DNA of 64,000 bases from assembly GCA_021399435.1 (NCBI GenBank), contig JAJTUP010000002.1:868001-932000 (forward strand), read 5' to 3'. Origin of the DNA: Diaporthe sp. PMI_573 (Eukaryota; Ascomycota; Sordariomycetes; Diaporthales; Diaporthaceae). Shown here piece by piece: positions 24,521 through 35,090 of the stretch. Position 1 is the stretch's first letter, and every line of letters begins with the position of its first letter. Position numbers and translations under genes: made by a program. The notes under the pieces are model-generated. The model was not told the origin of the DNA. It was given only the letters and a program-made list of their open reading frames with translations, and did no database searches.

Positions 24521-25871
24521 CTAGTACCGATAGCACAATTTACCTCCCTCTGTATTCATCACATGAGAAACAGGTATATCATCTGTAAAGCCTCCGTACA
24601 CCAGCATGCTGTCAAGACCAGCGTCCTGCCCGGTAGAATTGTGCATATGCTTGCCATTATACTCAATCAACCTTTTTTGGAGGTCTTCTTGCTGCCACTG
24701 CCACCAGAGATGGTCCATCTGAGCGTGATGTACGTAGAAGATAGGATCTTGAGGACGGATCAGTCTTTCCATCCGCAGAGACGGTGAAATTGTAGTCATT
24801 CCAAATTCCACCGGAGGGTTCCACTCACCATTTGCGGCTGTCAGCGAAAGGAAGTCCCCTGAAATACCGAGGTGCATCGCGTTGTGCAGATGCATCTCGA
24901 TTGCTTCCTCGAATTCCACATACGTCTTCTTCCTTCTCACCTCGCCTATGATCTCGGGTCTGAAGGGCAAGCCGGATATGTGGCCAAGGGTGCCGTTGTC
25001 GCGGAACCCTCGAGAGAGACAGTGTTGGACGTAGGTGTGATTGTACTTGATCGGCCTCAGGTCGGCGAACGGACCGTCAACGACGCATCGGCCTTCTCCC
25101 ACGGTTGTGGGACCCCCGACCTGGCCATCGCCCCCGAATCCCTCTGTATTGTCCCACATAGATGAGTTGGCTAGATTCATCCAGTCCATCGTCCAGTCCC
25201 AATATCTTTATGCAGAACAGGAACAAATATAGTCAGCGTTTGAGTCAAAACACGATTGACCGGTTGGGCTAGGGGAGTGAGTCTCACGGAATTTGGCCGC
25301 TGAAACCACAATGCTCTCGAAGTGCTGTCTCCCAAACGTGAAGTGCGTTTCTATGCCAAGGCAGAAATGACGACGATCGATGCGCTGTGACCGAATATCA
25401 AAGTCAGACACTGTGCGATTGTTCAATTGGGACTTCTGAGGCTGCCAGTTGCACTGGCCCCGCGAGTATTGTTCGATAGAACGTACACCATGAGCCGATC
25501 CCTCCATGTAAAGCCGAGAAGTCGTCATAAAGCGTGCCGTTGAGACCCCATGTTGATGGCACTCTGCTTAGGCAATTTACAGAGCGAGTGAAGTCTTCCT
25601 TTTCATCCACCGTCAGCCCACGCCATTCTCTCCGTATTGGAGGATTGCTGCATTGGAGAGTGGGTGTCTGGTTCGTTTGGATTGTGTCAAGCCTTCGTTT
25701 ATTGACGGCCGGCTGGTAGATATAACTCAATGCGCCCACAAAGACAACAAAAATGATCGTGGCACAAATGAAACCTCGAATACTGCTTGTCTGGTGTTGA
25801 CGCCTCCATGCGAGTCGATAGCCGAGAATGTTAGTAACGTTTGCCCTGAGAGGAAGAAAGATCAATTCCAT
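24521..25871 (-). CDS. Membrane-anchored tyrosinase, copy 1 (PhomQ type)
   Basis: Four minus-strand exons, 25871-25487, 25384-25288, 25205-24829 and 24747-24521, give 361 residues. A single hydrophobic anchor lies at about residues 33-52. The copper A site shows H122, FLPWH (H139) and ALHVWE (H144). The copper B site shows HNAMH followed later by DPIFYVHHAQMDHLWW. All expected copper ligands are therefore present. The family uses a binuclear copper centre to hydroxylate phenols or oxidise them. In ustiloxin and phomopsin clusters the tyrosinase works with UstYa proteins on the core tyrosine (hydroxylation and ether macrocycle). It is head-to-head with the second tyrosinase. The ATG at 25871 is the first in frame; an extra upstream exon cannot be excluded. 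Confidence 0.88.
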
Positions 25872-26206
25872 TTTCAAGCACCATCGGATCTTACTTACTG
25901 TCCTGAAATTGTCTGTTCCTCAACGTATTGATCTTCCCATTTCCCAAAGCCTTGGTCTACCTCCAGCGCAGGGGAAAATCTCACTGCTTTCTTGCCTTTT
26001 GGGTCTCTTGATGAGGAAGCCTCACACTCCATGTTGCACCTTTTGGCTAACTATCAACAAAACGTGCATTACCCGTGGAAACCAAGAATAAGCGGCGCCG
26101 TACCGTGACCTGCCAGCGGGTGTGAGAGAAACAAAATCGCGGCCCGCACTCGGCCAGAGACTCCGTTGTACCTTGCCGGAGGCGCATGTGGCGCGTGGTG
26201 CATGAC

Positions 26207-26222
26207 CACGGCGCCAAAAGTC
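26207..26222. promoter_or_regulatory. Cluster motif in the bidirectional tyrosinase promoter
   Basis: CACGGCGCCAAAAGTC, with GGCGCC at 26210-26215, lies about 340 bases from the copy 1 start and 225 bases from the copy 2 start. Half sites (GGAGGCGCA, GTGGCGCG) lie just upstream at 26178-26196. Confidence 0.6.
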
Positions 26223-26441
26223 CAGAACACACTGAGACAAGTCCTAATTGGGCACCCCAATAATAATTTCACTATCAACGAAATATTATGCAAGACCGCG
26301 TCTTTGGGCCCAGAGCCAAAGTAAAGTTGAGACGACTCAACGCTTCAGTCGCCCCATTTCTTCCTCGAAAACTAGCATATCCATCCGTACACATCCTTGT
26401 AGCGGCAGGAAACCCGCTGCAACCCCCAAGTAGACTGCCAC

Positions 26442-27785
26442 ATGTTCTCTCTACGTTCTTGGCGTTACACTGCCCTTGCCGGTGATGAAGATGAGCTGGA
26501 TGGAGCAGACAAGAAGTCTGTGCTAATAAATCCACTGCGGTTCGTGAACAAATTTATTCAAGACCTGCGCACATAGTTTGTGTTCAACCGAGCCTGACAC
26601 CTCACAGATACTCTCTCTTCAGGCACAAAACCCAGCCCAATCAATTACTACCACTGTTGCTCAGAAGTGTCATTCTCGTTACCGGGATTGCCCTCGCTGC
26701 TGTAGTTGGCTGCTGGCTATTCCTATCTCACGGAAACATCAGCACACGACAACATCGGCAGTGCAGTACGCCGGCTGTCCGGAAAGAATGGCGCTCGCTG
26801 AGCCGGGGTGTTCAGGCCGAGTATATCTCGGCTGTGCAGTGTTTGATGGATCTCCCGTCCGTATTCAAAGAGGGAACAACCCTCTATGATGACTTCGTTT
26901 ACGGCCATTCCAAGACCGGGAGTTACTCTCACTACGCGGCATCATTTTTGCCGTGGCACCGGATGTATATCCACGTGTACGAGCGGGCTCTCCGCTACCA
27001 TTGTGGATATTCAGAGTCTTTACCGTACGTGCCAATTCTTTTTAACTTTTCTCTTCGGAATTGCTTTCTCAAGCTCTCGATCTGTATTTGCAAGCAGCCT
27101 TTCGGGCTCATGCTAACTTTGCACCACTAGATACTGGGATTGGACACTCGACTCTCGCCACCTCTCAGCCTCCCCAATATGGGACCCAGTGACAGGCTTC
27201 GGTGGCGATGGCGACCAGTCCGGCACGGAAACCCTCCACGGCGGCCGTTGCGTGATCGATGGGCCCTTCGCAAACACGACACGGGCCTGGAGGGCGCTCA
27301 GCGAGGGCCACTCCCACGACGTCGAGTACGGCCCCCACTGCCTCAGCCGCGGGTTCATCATCAACAACGAAGACCGCACCACGCTAGACATGCTGCACGG
27401 GCTCGTCTCGCCGGCGCGTGTGGCCCAGACGTTGGAGCAGCCCGACTATGCCGCCTTCTTCGAGGACTTTGAGAGCGGCTCGCACAACGCAATCCCACAG
27501 TTCATCCGTGGGGACTTCCTCACATTCACGGCGCCCAACGATCCTGTGTTCTATCTCCACCACGCCAACGTCGACCGGCTGTGGTGGATATGGCAACAGC
27601 GGGAGCTGGAGGAGCGGTTGTACCAGGTCCGGGGTCCGACCACGGACTTCCGCTATCATGAGGGTCACGAGGACTCGGAAGTCTCGCTTGATAACTTGAT
27701 GCCGATGGGTGGGCTGGCGGAGGATACGCAGATGAATTTGGTGATGGACACGAGAGCGGGCTTTCTTTGCTATGAATATGAATAG
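26442..27785 (+). CDS. Membrane-anchored tyrosinase, copy 2 (PhomQ type)
   Basis: Exons 26442-26539, 26608-27024 and 27131-27785 give 389 residues. The first intron has an unusual GTTCGT donor; it is chosen because only it links a good ATG to the frame that contains the membrane anchor (about residues 52-72). Copper A is complete: GHSKTGSYSH, FLPWH, YIHVYE. Copper B has SHN and YLHHANVDRLWW, but the residue where copy 1 has its second copper B histidine (HNAMH) is proline here (HNAIP), followed by QFIRGDF. Either another residue serves as ligand or the copper site is altered, so the two tyrosinases may catalyse different steps. Confidence 0.87.
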
Positions 27786-28137
27786 CTGTTGCAGTTTACA
27801 CAGCATGATTCACTAAGCCTAGGTCTACCTCGTGCTTACTGTGCGCATCTTGAGTTTTAAGCATAATGAACCATTGACAAAATATCTGGACTGAACAAAA
27901 CATTTCCGCTCGCTCGGTCACATTTTCACGGCTAGAATATGGGTCACAGAATATAATCCAAACTCACTACTACTAGTATTTTCTTTTCTATCATCTTCGT
28001 TCTTTCCTGTTGTCTCACCTTTTCGGTCCCCCCCCCCCAAAAAAAAGAGAAGTAACTCTCTTTGACTTTTTTCCCCTTATTTCCTCCATTTTCTCCTTTT
28101 CCCTCATCAATGCGTATGGTCTGAATATCTCTCTTCC
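27786..28137. other. Intergenic, 3' side of tyrosinase copy 2
   Basis: Contains a C run followed by an A run at about 28029-28047. No gene is seen before the motif group at 28138. Confidence 0.5.
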
Positions 28138-28228
28138 GGCGCCAAAACGCAAGAGTAGACCGCTGCCAGGCGCTCTGATCAACGTCATGGCGCCTAGCTG
28201 ACTCGTAACACGAGGCGCCGCGCCAAAC
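28138..28228. promoter_or_regulatory. Densest group of cluster motifs
   Basis: Three exact GGCGCC cores within 82 bases: GGCGCCAAAA at 28138, GGCGCCTAG at 28189 and GGCGCCGCGCCAAAC at 28214. There are also half sites such as CAGGCGCTC. The flanking large genes both end here (convergent), so the only gene these sites can plausibly serve is the short one starting at 28428. Confidence 0.6.
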
Positions 28229-28427
28229 ATTTTGGGTCAAGTCAGCATTGGGCTTGGCCTCTGTGGAGGTTGGGGGCCGTAATAGCCCCGGTTTCAACTC
28301 ATTCAACATTCGACTTAGAACGAGCTGTGATGCAAAGTATGGGGAGCCCCACTCGGTAGGAAGTTTTTTCTACATACGGTTATCAGCAAAAAGTCGCATC
28401 TGGATATTGGCAACCACCAAACTGAAG

Positions 28428-28617
28428 ATGAGAATACCCGTGGCCTCTCTCGCCTGGCTGTACTTGGCAATCGCAGCATCTTCGATTGCACAACCGCTGA
28501 GCAAGCGTGGCGAAGTATGATAATCACTCCTTCTTTCCCTAAAATGTCCGCCATGCACATTATGGCTGACCGTAGATGCGTTCAACGACATCAGGGTCTC
28601 CTGCCGGAGAAACTTAG
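28428..28617 (+). CDS. Tiny secreted peptide with a dibasic site, possible extra cluster gene
   Basis: Exon 28428-28514 codes a 29-residue start with a strong signal peptide (about residues 1-22, hydrophobic core, ending SSIAQ) followed at once by PLSKRGE, where KR is a Kex2-type site. A 61-base intron (GTATGA...GGCTGAC...TAG, 28515-28575) leads to a second exon, 28576-28617, giving a 42-residue product. Unspliced, the frame ends after 30 residues. The precursor phomA has the same plan (signal peptide, short exon 1, intron, dibasic site), but no repeated core is seen here. The cluster motif lies 200-290 bases upstream. It could be a short precursor, a decayed one, or a regulatory peptide. The exon 2 choice is uncertain; an alternative acceptor at 28688 reads CKSSCQAKIF. 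Confidence 0.45.
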
Positions 28618-29137
28618 AGATAGCGAGGTAAGTCTGGTTGAACTTGTTCCCGACGTTTAATAAGGACTGATGCTAAGTTAAGTTGCAGTGTAAGTCTAGT
28701 TGCCAGGCAAAGATCTTCAAAATTACTTGATGTAGACTATTCGGTACTAAAATCTTGATAATGGAAGAGTATGTCCTACTCATGAACATTGCCAGTAATT
28801 TGCAGTGCTGACAAGCAATAAGTAACATGGACGATTTCCACGAGTTCGACAGAAACAAGTGAGGGAGATACAGATGTGGAATCACAGCAGTTGGGAGTTT
28901 CTTAGTGTTGATAGTAGTCCTTGTGTGGGTTCCGAGTGGCTGAATGACGGGCAGCAGTGCTAGTAAAGGTTGAGAGTGTGATGCTTGAAATATATTGCCA
29001 GTGTGCAAAAGTCCCAGGCAGAAGGCTTTTGAAAATTTGGGTAGCCTTGAATAACCCATCAGAGCCTATACATACATGGTCATGTCAAGCCGTACTTGTA
29101 AACAGAGAGTATAGCGATTTGTAACTTTCTATGTTAA
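28618..29137. other. Intergenic, no further gene seen
   Basis: Apart from possible alternative exons of the tiny peptide gene (28689-28730), nothing is supportable. Confidence 0.4.
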
Positions 29138-30135
29138 TTAATCAAAGTCCCCTTGCACCGCATTCGCCACCGCCCAGTCCTGGATCTTGTCAAAGTTCCG
29201 ACACTTCCTACGCATGTTGAAGTCGCTCTTAAACCCGCTCTTCCTAGACTGATCCAGCGCAAAGACCACCGGTGTCACGTCCGAGACACACATGATGGAC
29301 TTGCGGATCGTCTCAATACAGTGGTCGATGTGGCCGCGGACAAGTTCGGGTGGTGCTCGAAAAGCGGTGACATCGCTGTAGTCGTAGTCGTCTCTGTAGG
29401 TGTACTGCCGGACCAAATTCTGCGGTGGTTGATAAGAAATTTAGGTCTTTACTGTCCCCTGGAAATAATGGAAAGAAGAGAGGACGTTATTCTTACCAGA
29501 CAGTGGAGCTGGTGGAAGACATTAAGGAAACCCAGCACGTCGTCCCCGTAGCGTTCAGAAACGTGAGCGTAGTCTTCGGGATTCGTCTTGTTCAGTTCCA
29601 TCATTTTCGTCTCAGGAAATCCGATCATGGGCACTGAGCGTACATCAGTTATGGGTGGGGGAAAGTTTTGTGAGACTACTTTGAGAAGGCCCATAACTTA
29701 CCGCGCCAAAGCTTTATCCAGGCCTCCTCAACCTCTGGCGTGGGGTGACCTCGATACGGCGAAGGTTGCATGAGATGATTCAACTCGGTGAAATCCTCGA
29801 ATTCAAGATCTCCATCTTCAAGATAAGGTGCTGAATTCACTGTCAAGGAACAAGATCTTTACGACTTGTATTTTTTCATTAATGAACTCACAGTATGGCG
29901 AGAGTTGCTTGGCGCAAGTAATATTGCTTGGGTGACGATTGGCCAAAATATGTAGACATACAAGAAGAGCAATAATCAGGCCGGTCTGCAGGACCAGCAT
30001 AACATTGGCCCACCACCTATTGTGAGGAGGGGCTTTTGGCTCTAGTGGTAATCGAAGCTCACTCTTTGGTGGAAGATCCTCATCTTGGATGGGAAAATAG
30101 TCGTTTCGACCCATGTTAAGCCACGCTGGTAGCAT
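29138..30135 (-). CDS. UstYa-family (DUF3328) oxidase, copy 3
   Basis: Four minus-strand exons: 30135-29892, 29839-29702, 29633-29497 and 29419-29138. They give 266 residues, or 259 from the second ATG at 30114; both ATGs have acceptable context. Counted from the second ATG, a membrane anchor lies at about 37-57. The family motifs are HQLHC (161-165) and HIDHCIETIRKSIMC (HIDHC 196-200), followed by the usual RKCRNFDKIQDW block. Introns are 52, 68 and 77 bases with consensus ends. It is transcribed away from the OPT transporter gene and shares its promoter. Predicted type II membrane oxidase of the core peptide. Confidence 0.88.
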
Positions 30136-30261
30136 TCTGTATATGGTCAAGTCAATTTCAATGACGAGGATAATCGGTTCACCATGAGAAACTGGGAAGA
30201 GTTTGGGGTGATGGTGCGACGGTGGTGGGCGGAAATGTAGCCGTGGAAGCAATGTCCGGCT

Positions 30262-30290
30262 GGCGCTCAGCGCCAAACCATGTTTGGCGG
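30262..30290. promoter_or_regulatory. Cluster motif in the UstYa copy 3/OPT promoter
   Basis: GGCGCTCAGCGCCAAAC (30262-30278) is an inverted pair of half sites, followed by TTTGGCGG at 30283-30290. It is shared by the two divergent genes, about 125-150 bases from the UstYa start and about 200 from the transporter start. Confidence 0.55.
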
Positions 30291-30481
30291 TTACACAGAA
30301 TACGTCCCGACGAAATCTACACATCGAGGACATCTGCGGGATAAATATTCCGATACTGTCAGAATTTGTTATCGTATACATTTATGGGTCTTTGGGAAAA
30401 CAGCAAGACGGAGAATGCGAAATCTTTCACTACGAGGAAATCATAACATTAAATACATCATAAGCGGTATTTTAGACCACC

Positions 30482-33012
30482 ATGGAGAGGGACAGGGAGG
30501 TTCCACTCACGGGTGAGATGGAAACTCAAGATGAACGGAACTGGGAGTTGGAATCTTCGTCATCATCCCGACGAAGCCACGATTCAAGTGCCACCCTTCT
30601 TTTCCATGGGTCATCAGTTGAGCGTGAAGACGAGGGCTTGAAGGGTTCAGAGACGCTGTTTCGACACGGCGAGGGGGGAAATGAAGCCCTGGATCAGCAA
30701 GGCATTATTGATCCGCAGCTCAAGGACTACCCAATTCCTCTTGTTGCCCAGACGGTGCATCTGCGCAACGATGATACGTCAGTATTTTGAAAGCGATATT
30801 AACCATCGCCCTTGGCTACCTAGGTAATACGCCAACGACCAACACGAACCTCGTCACTAACCGTAGAGCAAAGTCTAGTGAACCTATACTCACCTTCCGC
30901 GTGTGGCTACTTTCAACATTCTGGGTCTTAGCCGGATGCTCCATCTCAACAATCTACTACTTCAAGCCCTTCTCGGTGCGCCTCAGCGGTTACGTGGTGC
31001 AGCTATGCACTTGGAAGATGGGCCAGGTCCTGGCCTCGACCCTGCCGCGGCGGCCTGTCACGATCCTCGGCCGCCGCTGGACCCTCAACCCGGGCAAGTG
31101 GAACGCAAAGGAGCACGCCCTCGTGGTGATCGCCTACTGGGGCAGCTCCTACACAGCATACGGCCTGGGCCCGCTGTCGGCGATGGAGCTCTTCTACGGT
31201 AAGCGCCTCGGCGCGCCGTGGGCCATCGCGTTCCTCGTCACCACGCAGCTCACAGGCTACGGGTTGGTTGGACTCTATCGGCACGTTCTTGTCCGTCCGC
31301 AGAGCATGTACTACCCGGGGGTCCTGCCGACTGTCTCCCTGTTCAACGCCATGCACGGTGATCCGCGGAGGACGGCTGCTTCGCTCCGGGTATTTATCAT
31401 CATCGCGTCGGCCGCGTTCCTGTACCAGTGGCTCCCGTCTTTTGTGTTCCCACTTCTGAGCTCGCTGCCCTTGCTCTGCTGGGTCGGGCACGGCTCCTGG
31501 AAGGCATTTGTCCTCGGTAGCGGGTCTCTTGGTTTCGGCCTGATGGACTTGTCGCTCGACTGGAACTACATAGCGTTCCTGTCACCGCTCTTCACCCCGC
31601 TGTGGGCGAATGCCAATCGCTTCATCGGCGCCGCCCTGGCGATCTGGATTACTTACCCCGTGGCATATTTCTCGGACGCGCTCGGTAGCCTGCGGTTCCC
31701 ACCCATGTCATCGGAGACGTTCGACACGTCTGGAAGGCTGTACAACGTCTCTCGCATTCTCACGCCGTCCCTCGAGCTGAACCAGACCGCGCTGGAATTG
31801 TACTCCACCCCGCGGTGGTCATTCTCATACGCCATGCACTTCTTCTGGGGCTTCGCATCGGCGTCCGCAATGGTCACATACGCAGCCCTCTTCCACGGTC
31901 GTACGATCATACAGTCCCTTAGAAACGTCTGGAACCCGGACAAGAATCCGACCTACGACGCAGAAGCTGAGAAGGACCCCTACATCAAGCTGACCTCACA
32001 TCACCCCCGCGTGCCGCAAAACTGGTACGCAGCCCTCCTCGCGGGGTGCCTATGCCTGGGCACGATCCAGCTCTACGCCAGCAACATGCAGCTCCCTTGG
32101 TGGGGGCTACTCCTGGTCACGGCGGCCTCGGCGCTCTTCACCCTCCCCTGCGGAATGCTATTCGCCACCGCCAACGTCCAGATCGGCATGGACTACGTGT
32201 CCGAGGTACTGGCCGGTGCGCTGTTCCCGGGCAGGCCCGTCGCCGTGCTCACCGCCACCGTGTACGGGCGCCAGGTGCTCGAGCAGTGCCTCAACCTCGC
32301 CAGCGACCTCAAGCTCGGGTTCTACATGAAGATACCCGAGACGGAGCTCCTCATCGCCCAAGTGTATGGAACCCTGCTCGGGCCCTTTGTGAACTGGGCG
32401 TGCATGCGCCTCATCATCGATACCCAGGGTGCGGCGGCCCTGCTGGGGAGAGGAGAAGGGCAGGGCGAGGAGTGGAACGCCGTCAAGACCAAGAATTTCT
32501 TCTCCGTATCTGTCATCTGGGGCGTCTTGGGCCCAGCACGCGTACTCGGCAGCTCCTCCTCGAGCTCCTCCCCCTACCACTGGCTGCTTCCCTCAGGCTT
32601 CGCGGTCGGCGCGGCGGCCGTACTGCTTCTGTGGCTCGTCCATCTGGTGCGTCCCGCGTGGGGTGTCCAGCGGTGGCCGCTGCACCCGGCCATCATCTTC
32701 CACGGGGCGTCGCTGTTCCCTGTGTTCCCTACCGCGAACCTAACGTCGTCGATGGGCGCTGCGGTCCTGTCGATGGGCGTCATGCGGCGGTGGCATCCGC
32801 GCTGGTTCGCGCGCTGGAACTATCTGTTGGGTGCCGGCTTGGACTGTGGCGCTCAGCTTGTGCAGATGGTGTTGGGGGTAGCGTTTCTGATCTTTAATCG
32901 CCAAGGGCAGAAGGTGGTTAGTATGCCGCATTGGTGGGGCAATGATGCTGTTGCTGTTGATCAGTGTTTTCCTCCTCCTGACCTCCCGTCTGCTGTCATG
33001 GGCCACATGTAA
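30482..33012 (+). CDS. Oligopeptide transporter (OPT family)
   Basis: Exons 30482-30777 and 30879-33012 give 809 residues. The 101-base intron (GTCAGT...CACTAACC...TCTAG) joins the hydrophilic N-terminus to the frame reading EPILTFRVWLLS. An acidic, Ser-rich N-terminus of about 95 residues precedes about 14-16 hydrophobic segments. The family landmark NPGKWNAKEHA (compare NPGPFN.KEH) is present. OPT proteins import small peptides by proton symport. In this cluster it may move precursor-derived peptides or the hexapeptide product between compartments; direction is not shown by sequence. The start ATG has an excellent context (ACCACCATGG). Confidence 0.92.
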
Positions 33013-33534
33013 AGTCGTGCTACGCATATCTCTATGGAATAGAGTTGATTGTCGAATATAAAGGCCGTGGGAGCGATCTTGATCTATTCTTATTATTACC
33101 AACCATAATACATATGCTTTGGAGTATCGAGGGTTCTAATTCTCAAAATCGTATATGATGAGGGAGCACATACCCAGGTCTATTATCACCTTGCTAACTT
33201 CTAATTACATCTACGCCACGATGGCAGAAATGCCGCAACTTCTCAAACAATACTGCATCAAGAGCTTGACTTCCATTCCCGCTCGGACCCGTGCCAAGAC
33301 TCTTTGTCTCTCTGAATTCAACTTAGCTTAATGACACGGGTAGACACGCCATAATCTTGATGCAATATGCAATGGGCGAACAAGCCGGAACATTCACCGG
33401 AGACGCAGTCCCAGGCCATTTTCAATTAGACGCGGTCATATGTGCATTAAATCAATATTTTCTCAGTAATAGTGTCGTGCGCCACCAGTGGACGAAACCA
33501 GATCCTTATTCATGAATGCCACACCACCTCAACT
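33013..33534. other. Intergenic between converging genes
   Basis: 3' regions of the OPT gene and the divergent UstYa-like gene. No motif, gene or repeat. Confidence 0.5.
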
Positions 33535-34599
33535 TCAAGATTCCATCGTCGATGACAGCGGAACACAATTGTGATACAACAGCGGGTACGTCCACGTCGT
33601 CAAATCCCCCTCGTCCTCGAGCACCTCCCCAGCCGCCCGCCACTCCTCGGCATCAAGCAGCTTGTCCGCAATGAAGAAGGCACAGTGCCGCTGGTGGTAG
33701 AACTGGTGGCACCGCGCGTCCACCCAGTCCACCCCATGCTCCAGCGCGTAGGCCACCTTGCGCCAGCAGTAGAGGCAGTGCAGCGCGTGGGATGCCTGGT
33801 ACGGCGTGTAGACGACGCTGTAGTTGCCCGCCTGCAGCGCAGGGACCTCCGGGCTCATGACGGGCTGCGAAAGTCCCGCATCCCAGAACCAGGGCCACTC
33901 GGCCATCATGTCGCCCACGGCGTCTTGGTACTCGGCTACCACTTCCGGGAACGCGCACTCGGGCGCCACCCACGCGGTCAGCTGGGGCTCGAAAATACAG
34001 CCACGCTGACGGGCCTCGTCTGGGGACTTGCCGCACTTTTTGGGTTCGTTCTGGTTGGGGTGAGGTGGAGGTGGTGAGTCGTCGTGGCTGTGGTGATGGT
34101 GATTGGTGGTTGTGGTGGTGATACTGGGCATGTGGCCATCATGGCCGGAATCACGCCATTTCCCGCCGACGGTATCAGGACGAGGGTGTTCATGTGGATG
34201 GGACCCTGTATTATGGGGAGAAGCAATGGCTCGCTTGCCCATGGAGAAACCCAGAGCCCCCGCAATGGCAAGGAGGGCAACAGCGGCGAACCCTATGGTG
34301 AGAAATTTGGCTCTTGTTGCGCATTTTGCACGCCTTGTCTGCCTTTTTCGGTGAGATTCCAGGTAATTCTTGACGTCTTCATCCTCCAGGTCGACGCTGT
34401 CTTGTTCATCTCGTTCCGAGGCTTGATCGACTTTGAGATATTGTGTTGATGGACTCGACCACCAAGCTGCAAAGGGAAAGGAACCGCCAGTACGCCGGTT
34501 ACTATTGTTGTTCCACAGCCGCTGGGAGCCGTATGTGCGCTCCTTATCTGGGAGTGACTTTGCTCTAGTGATGGATTCCATAATAGGTGTGGTGAACAT
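33535..34599 (-). CDS. Divergent UstYa-like membrane protein with two HxxHC motifs
   Basis: An intronless frame of 354 residues. A cytosolic N-terminus of about 98 residues is followed by a membrane anchor (about 100-118) and a lumenal linker that is strikingly His-, Thr- and Pro-rich (130-182, including NHHHHSHDD). A Cys-containing domain then carries HALHC (271-275) and HQRHC (302-306). The spacing of the two motifs resembles UstYa, but the surrounding residues (HALHCLYCWRKVAYAL, CHQFYHQRHC) differ from the DUF3328 consensus, and the usual leucine/RQ block is missing. It may be a distant UstYa relative with another reaction, for instance hydroxylation or chlorination of the core tyrosine; that is inference. 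It shares a promoter with the methyltransferase. Confidence 0.75.
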   Translation of the reverse strand: MFTTPIMESITRAKSLPDKERTYGSQRLWNNNSNRRTGGSFPFAAWWSSPSTQYLKVDQASERDEQDSVDLEDEDVKNYLESHRKRQTRRAKCATRAKFLTIGFAAVALLAIAGALGFSMGKRAIASPHNTGSHPHEHPRPDTVGGKWRDSGHDGHMPSITTTTTNHHHHSHDDSPPPPHPNQNEPKKCGKSPDEARQRGCIFEPQLTAWVAPECAFPEVVAEYQDAVGDMMAEWPWFWDAGLSQPVMSPEVPALQAGNYSVVYTPYQASHALHCLYCWRKVAYALEHGVDWVDARCHQFYHQRHCAFFIADKLLDAEEWRAAGEVLEDEGDLTTWTYPLLYHNCVPLSSTMES

Positions 34600-34804
34600 G
34601 GCCACTTGACCTTCGTGATGGGTTAAACTTTTTCAGAACTGAGATGATTCTGCCATCTATCACGGGGCAAAAAGGTCGTAACACATGTCCAGCGGAATTA
34701 TGGCTACTTACTGTACTCACAAGCCTGAGATTCTATTATGCCAGCACTCCAGCGACATTTCCTGCGCCTTTCTGCCGGCAGACGGATCCACATCCCCTCT
34801 GCTG

Positions 34805-34856
34805 AAATTGGCGCCTCGTAAGCGCCTCCTTGATGAGGGCCTGACACCGGCGCCTG
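34805..34856. promoter_or_regulatory. Cluster motif in the UstYa-like/methyltransferase promoter
   Basis: TTGGCGCCTCG with GGCGCC at 34810-34815, the half site AGCGCCT at 34821, and CCGGCGCCTGA with GGCGCC at 34849-34854. Located roughly midway between the two divergent starts. Confidence 0.6.
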
Positions 34857-35090
34857 AACTTCGGTGCAAGCTTACGCTGGATGGAACTACGTACCTAGAG
34901 AAATATTCACTGCCCCAAGAAACGGAATTTGAAATAGCCGCTATCTAGAATATATCGTCATATACATTATATCACAACACGAAGAAAGGTTGCTTTGGCC
35001 TCACCAAAGCAACTATTAGTGATCCCGAACTAGTGTCTGACACACCACGTTCAGGTCTCGCCTTGAATAATTCCGCTTCTACCACACAAA

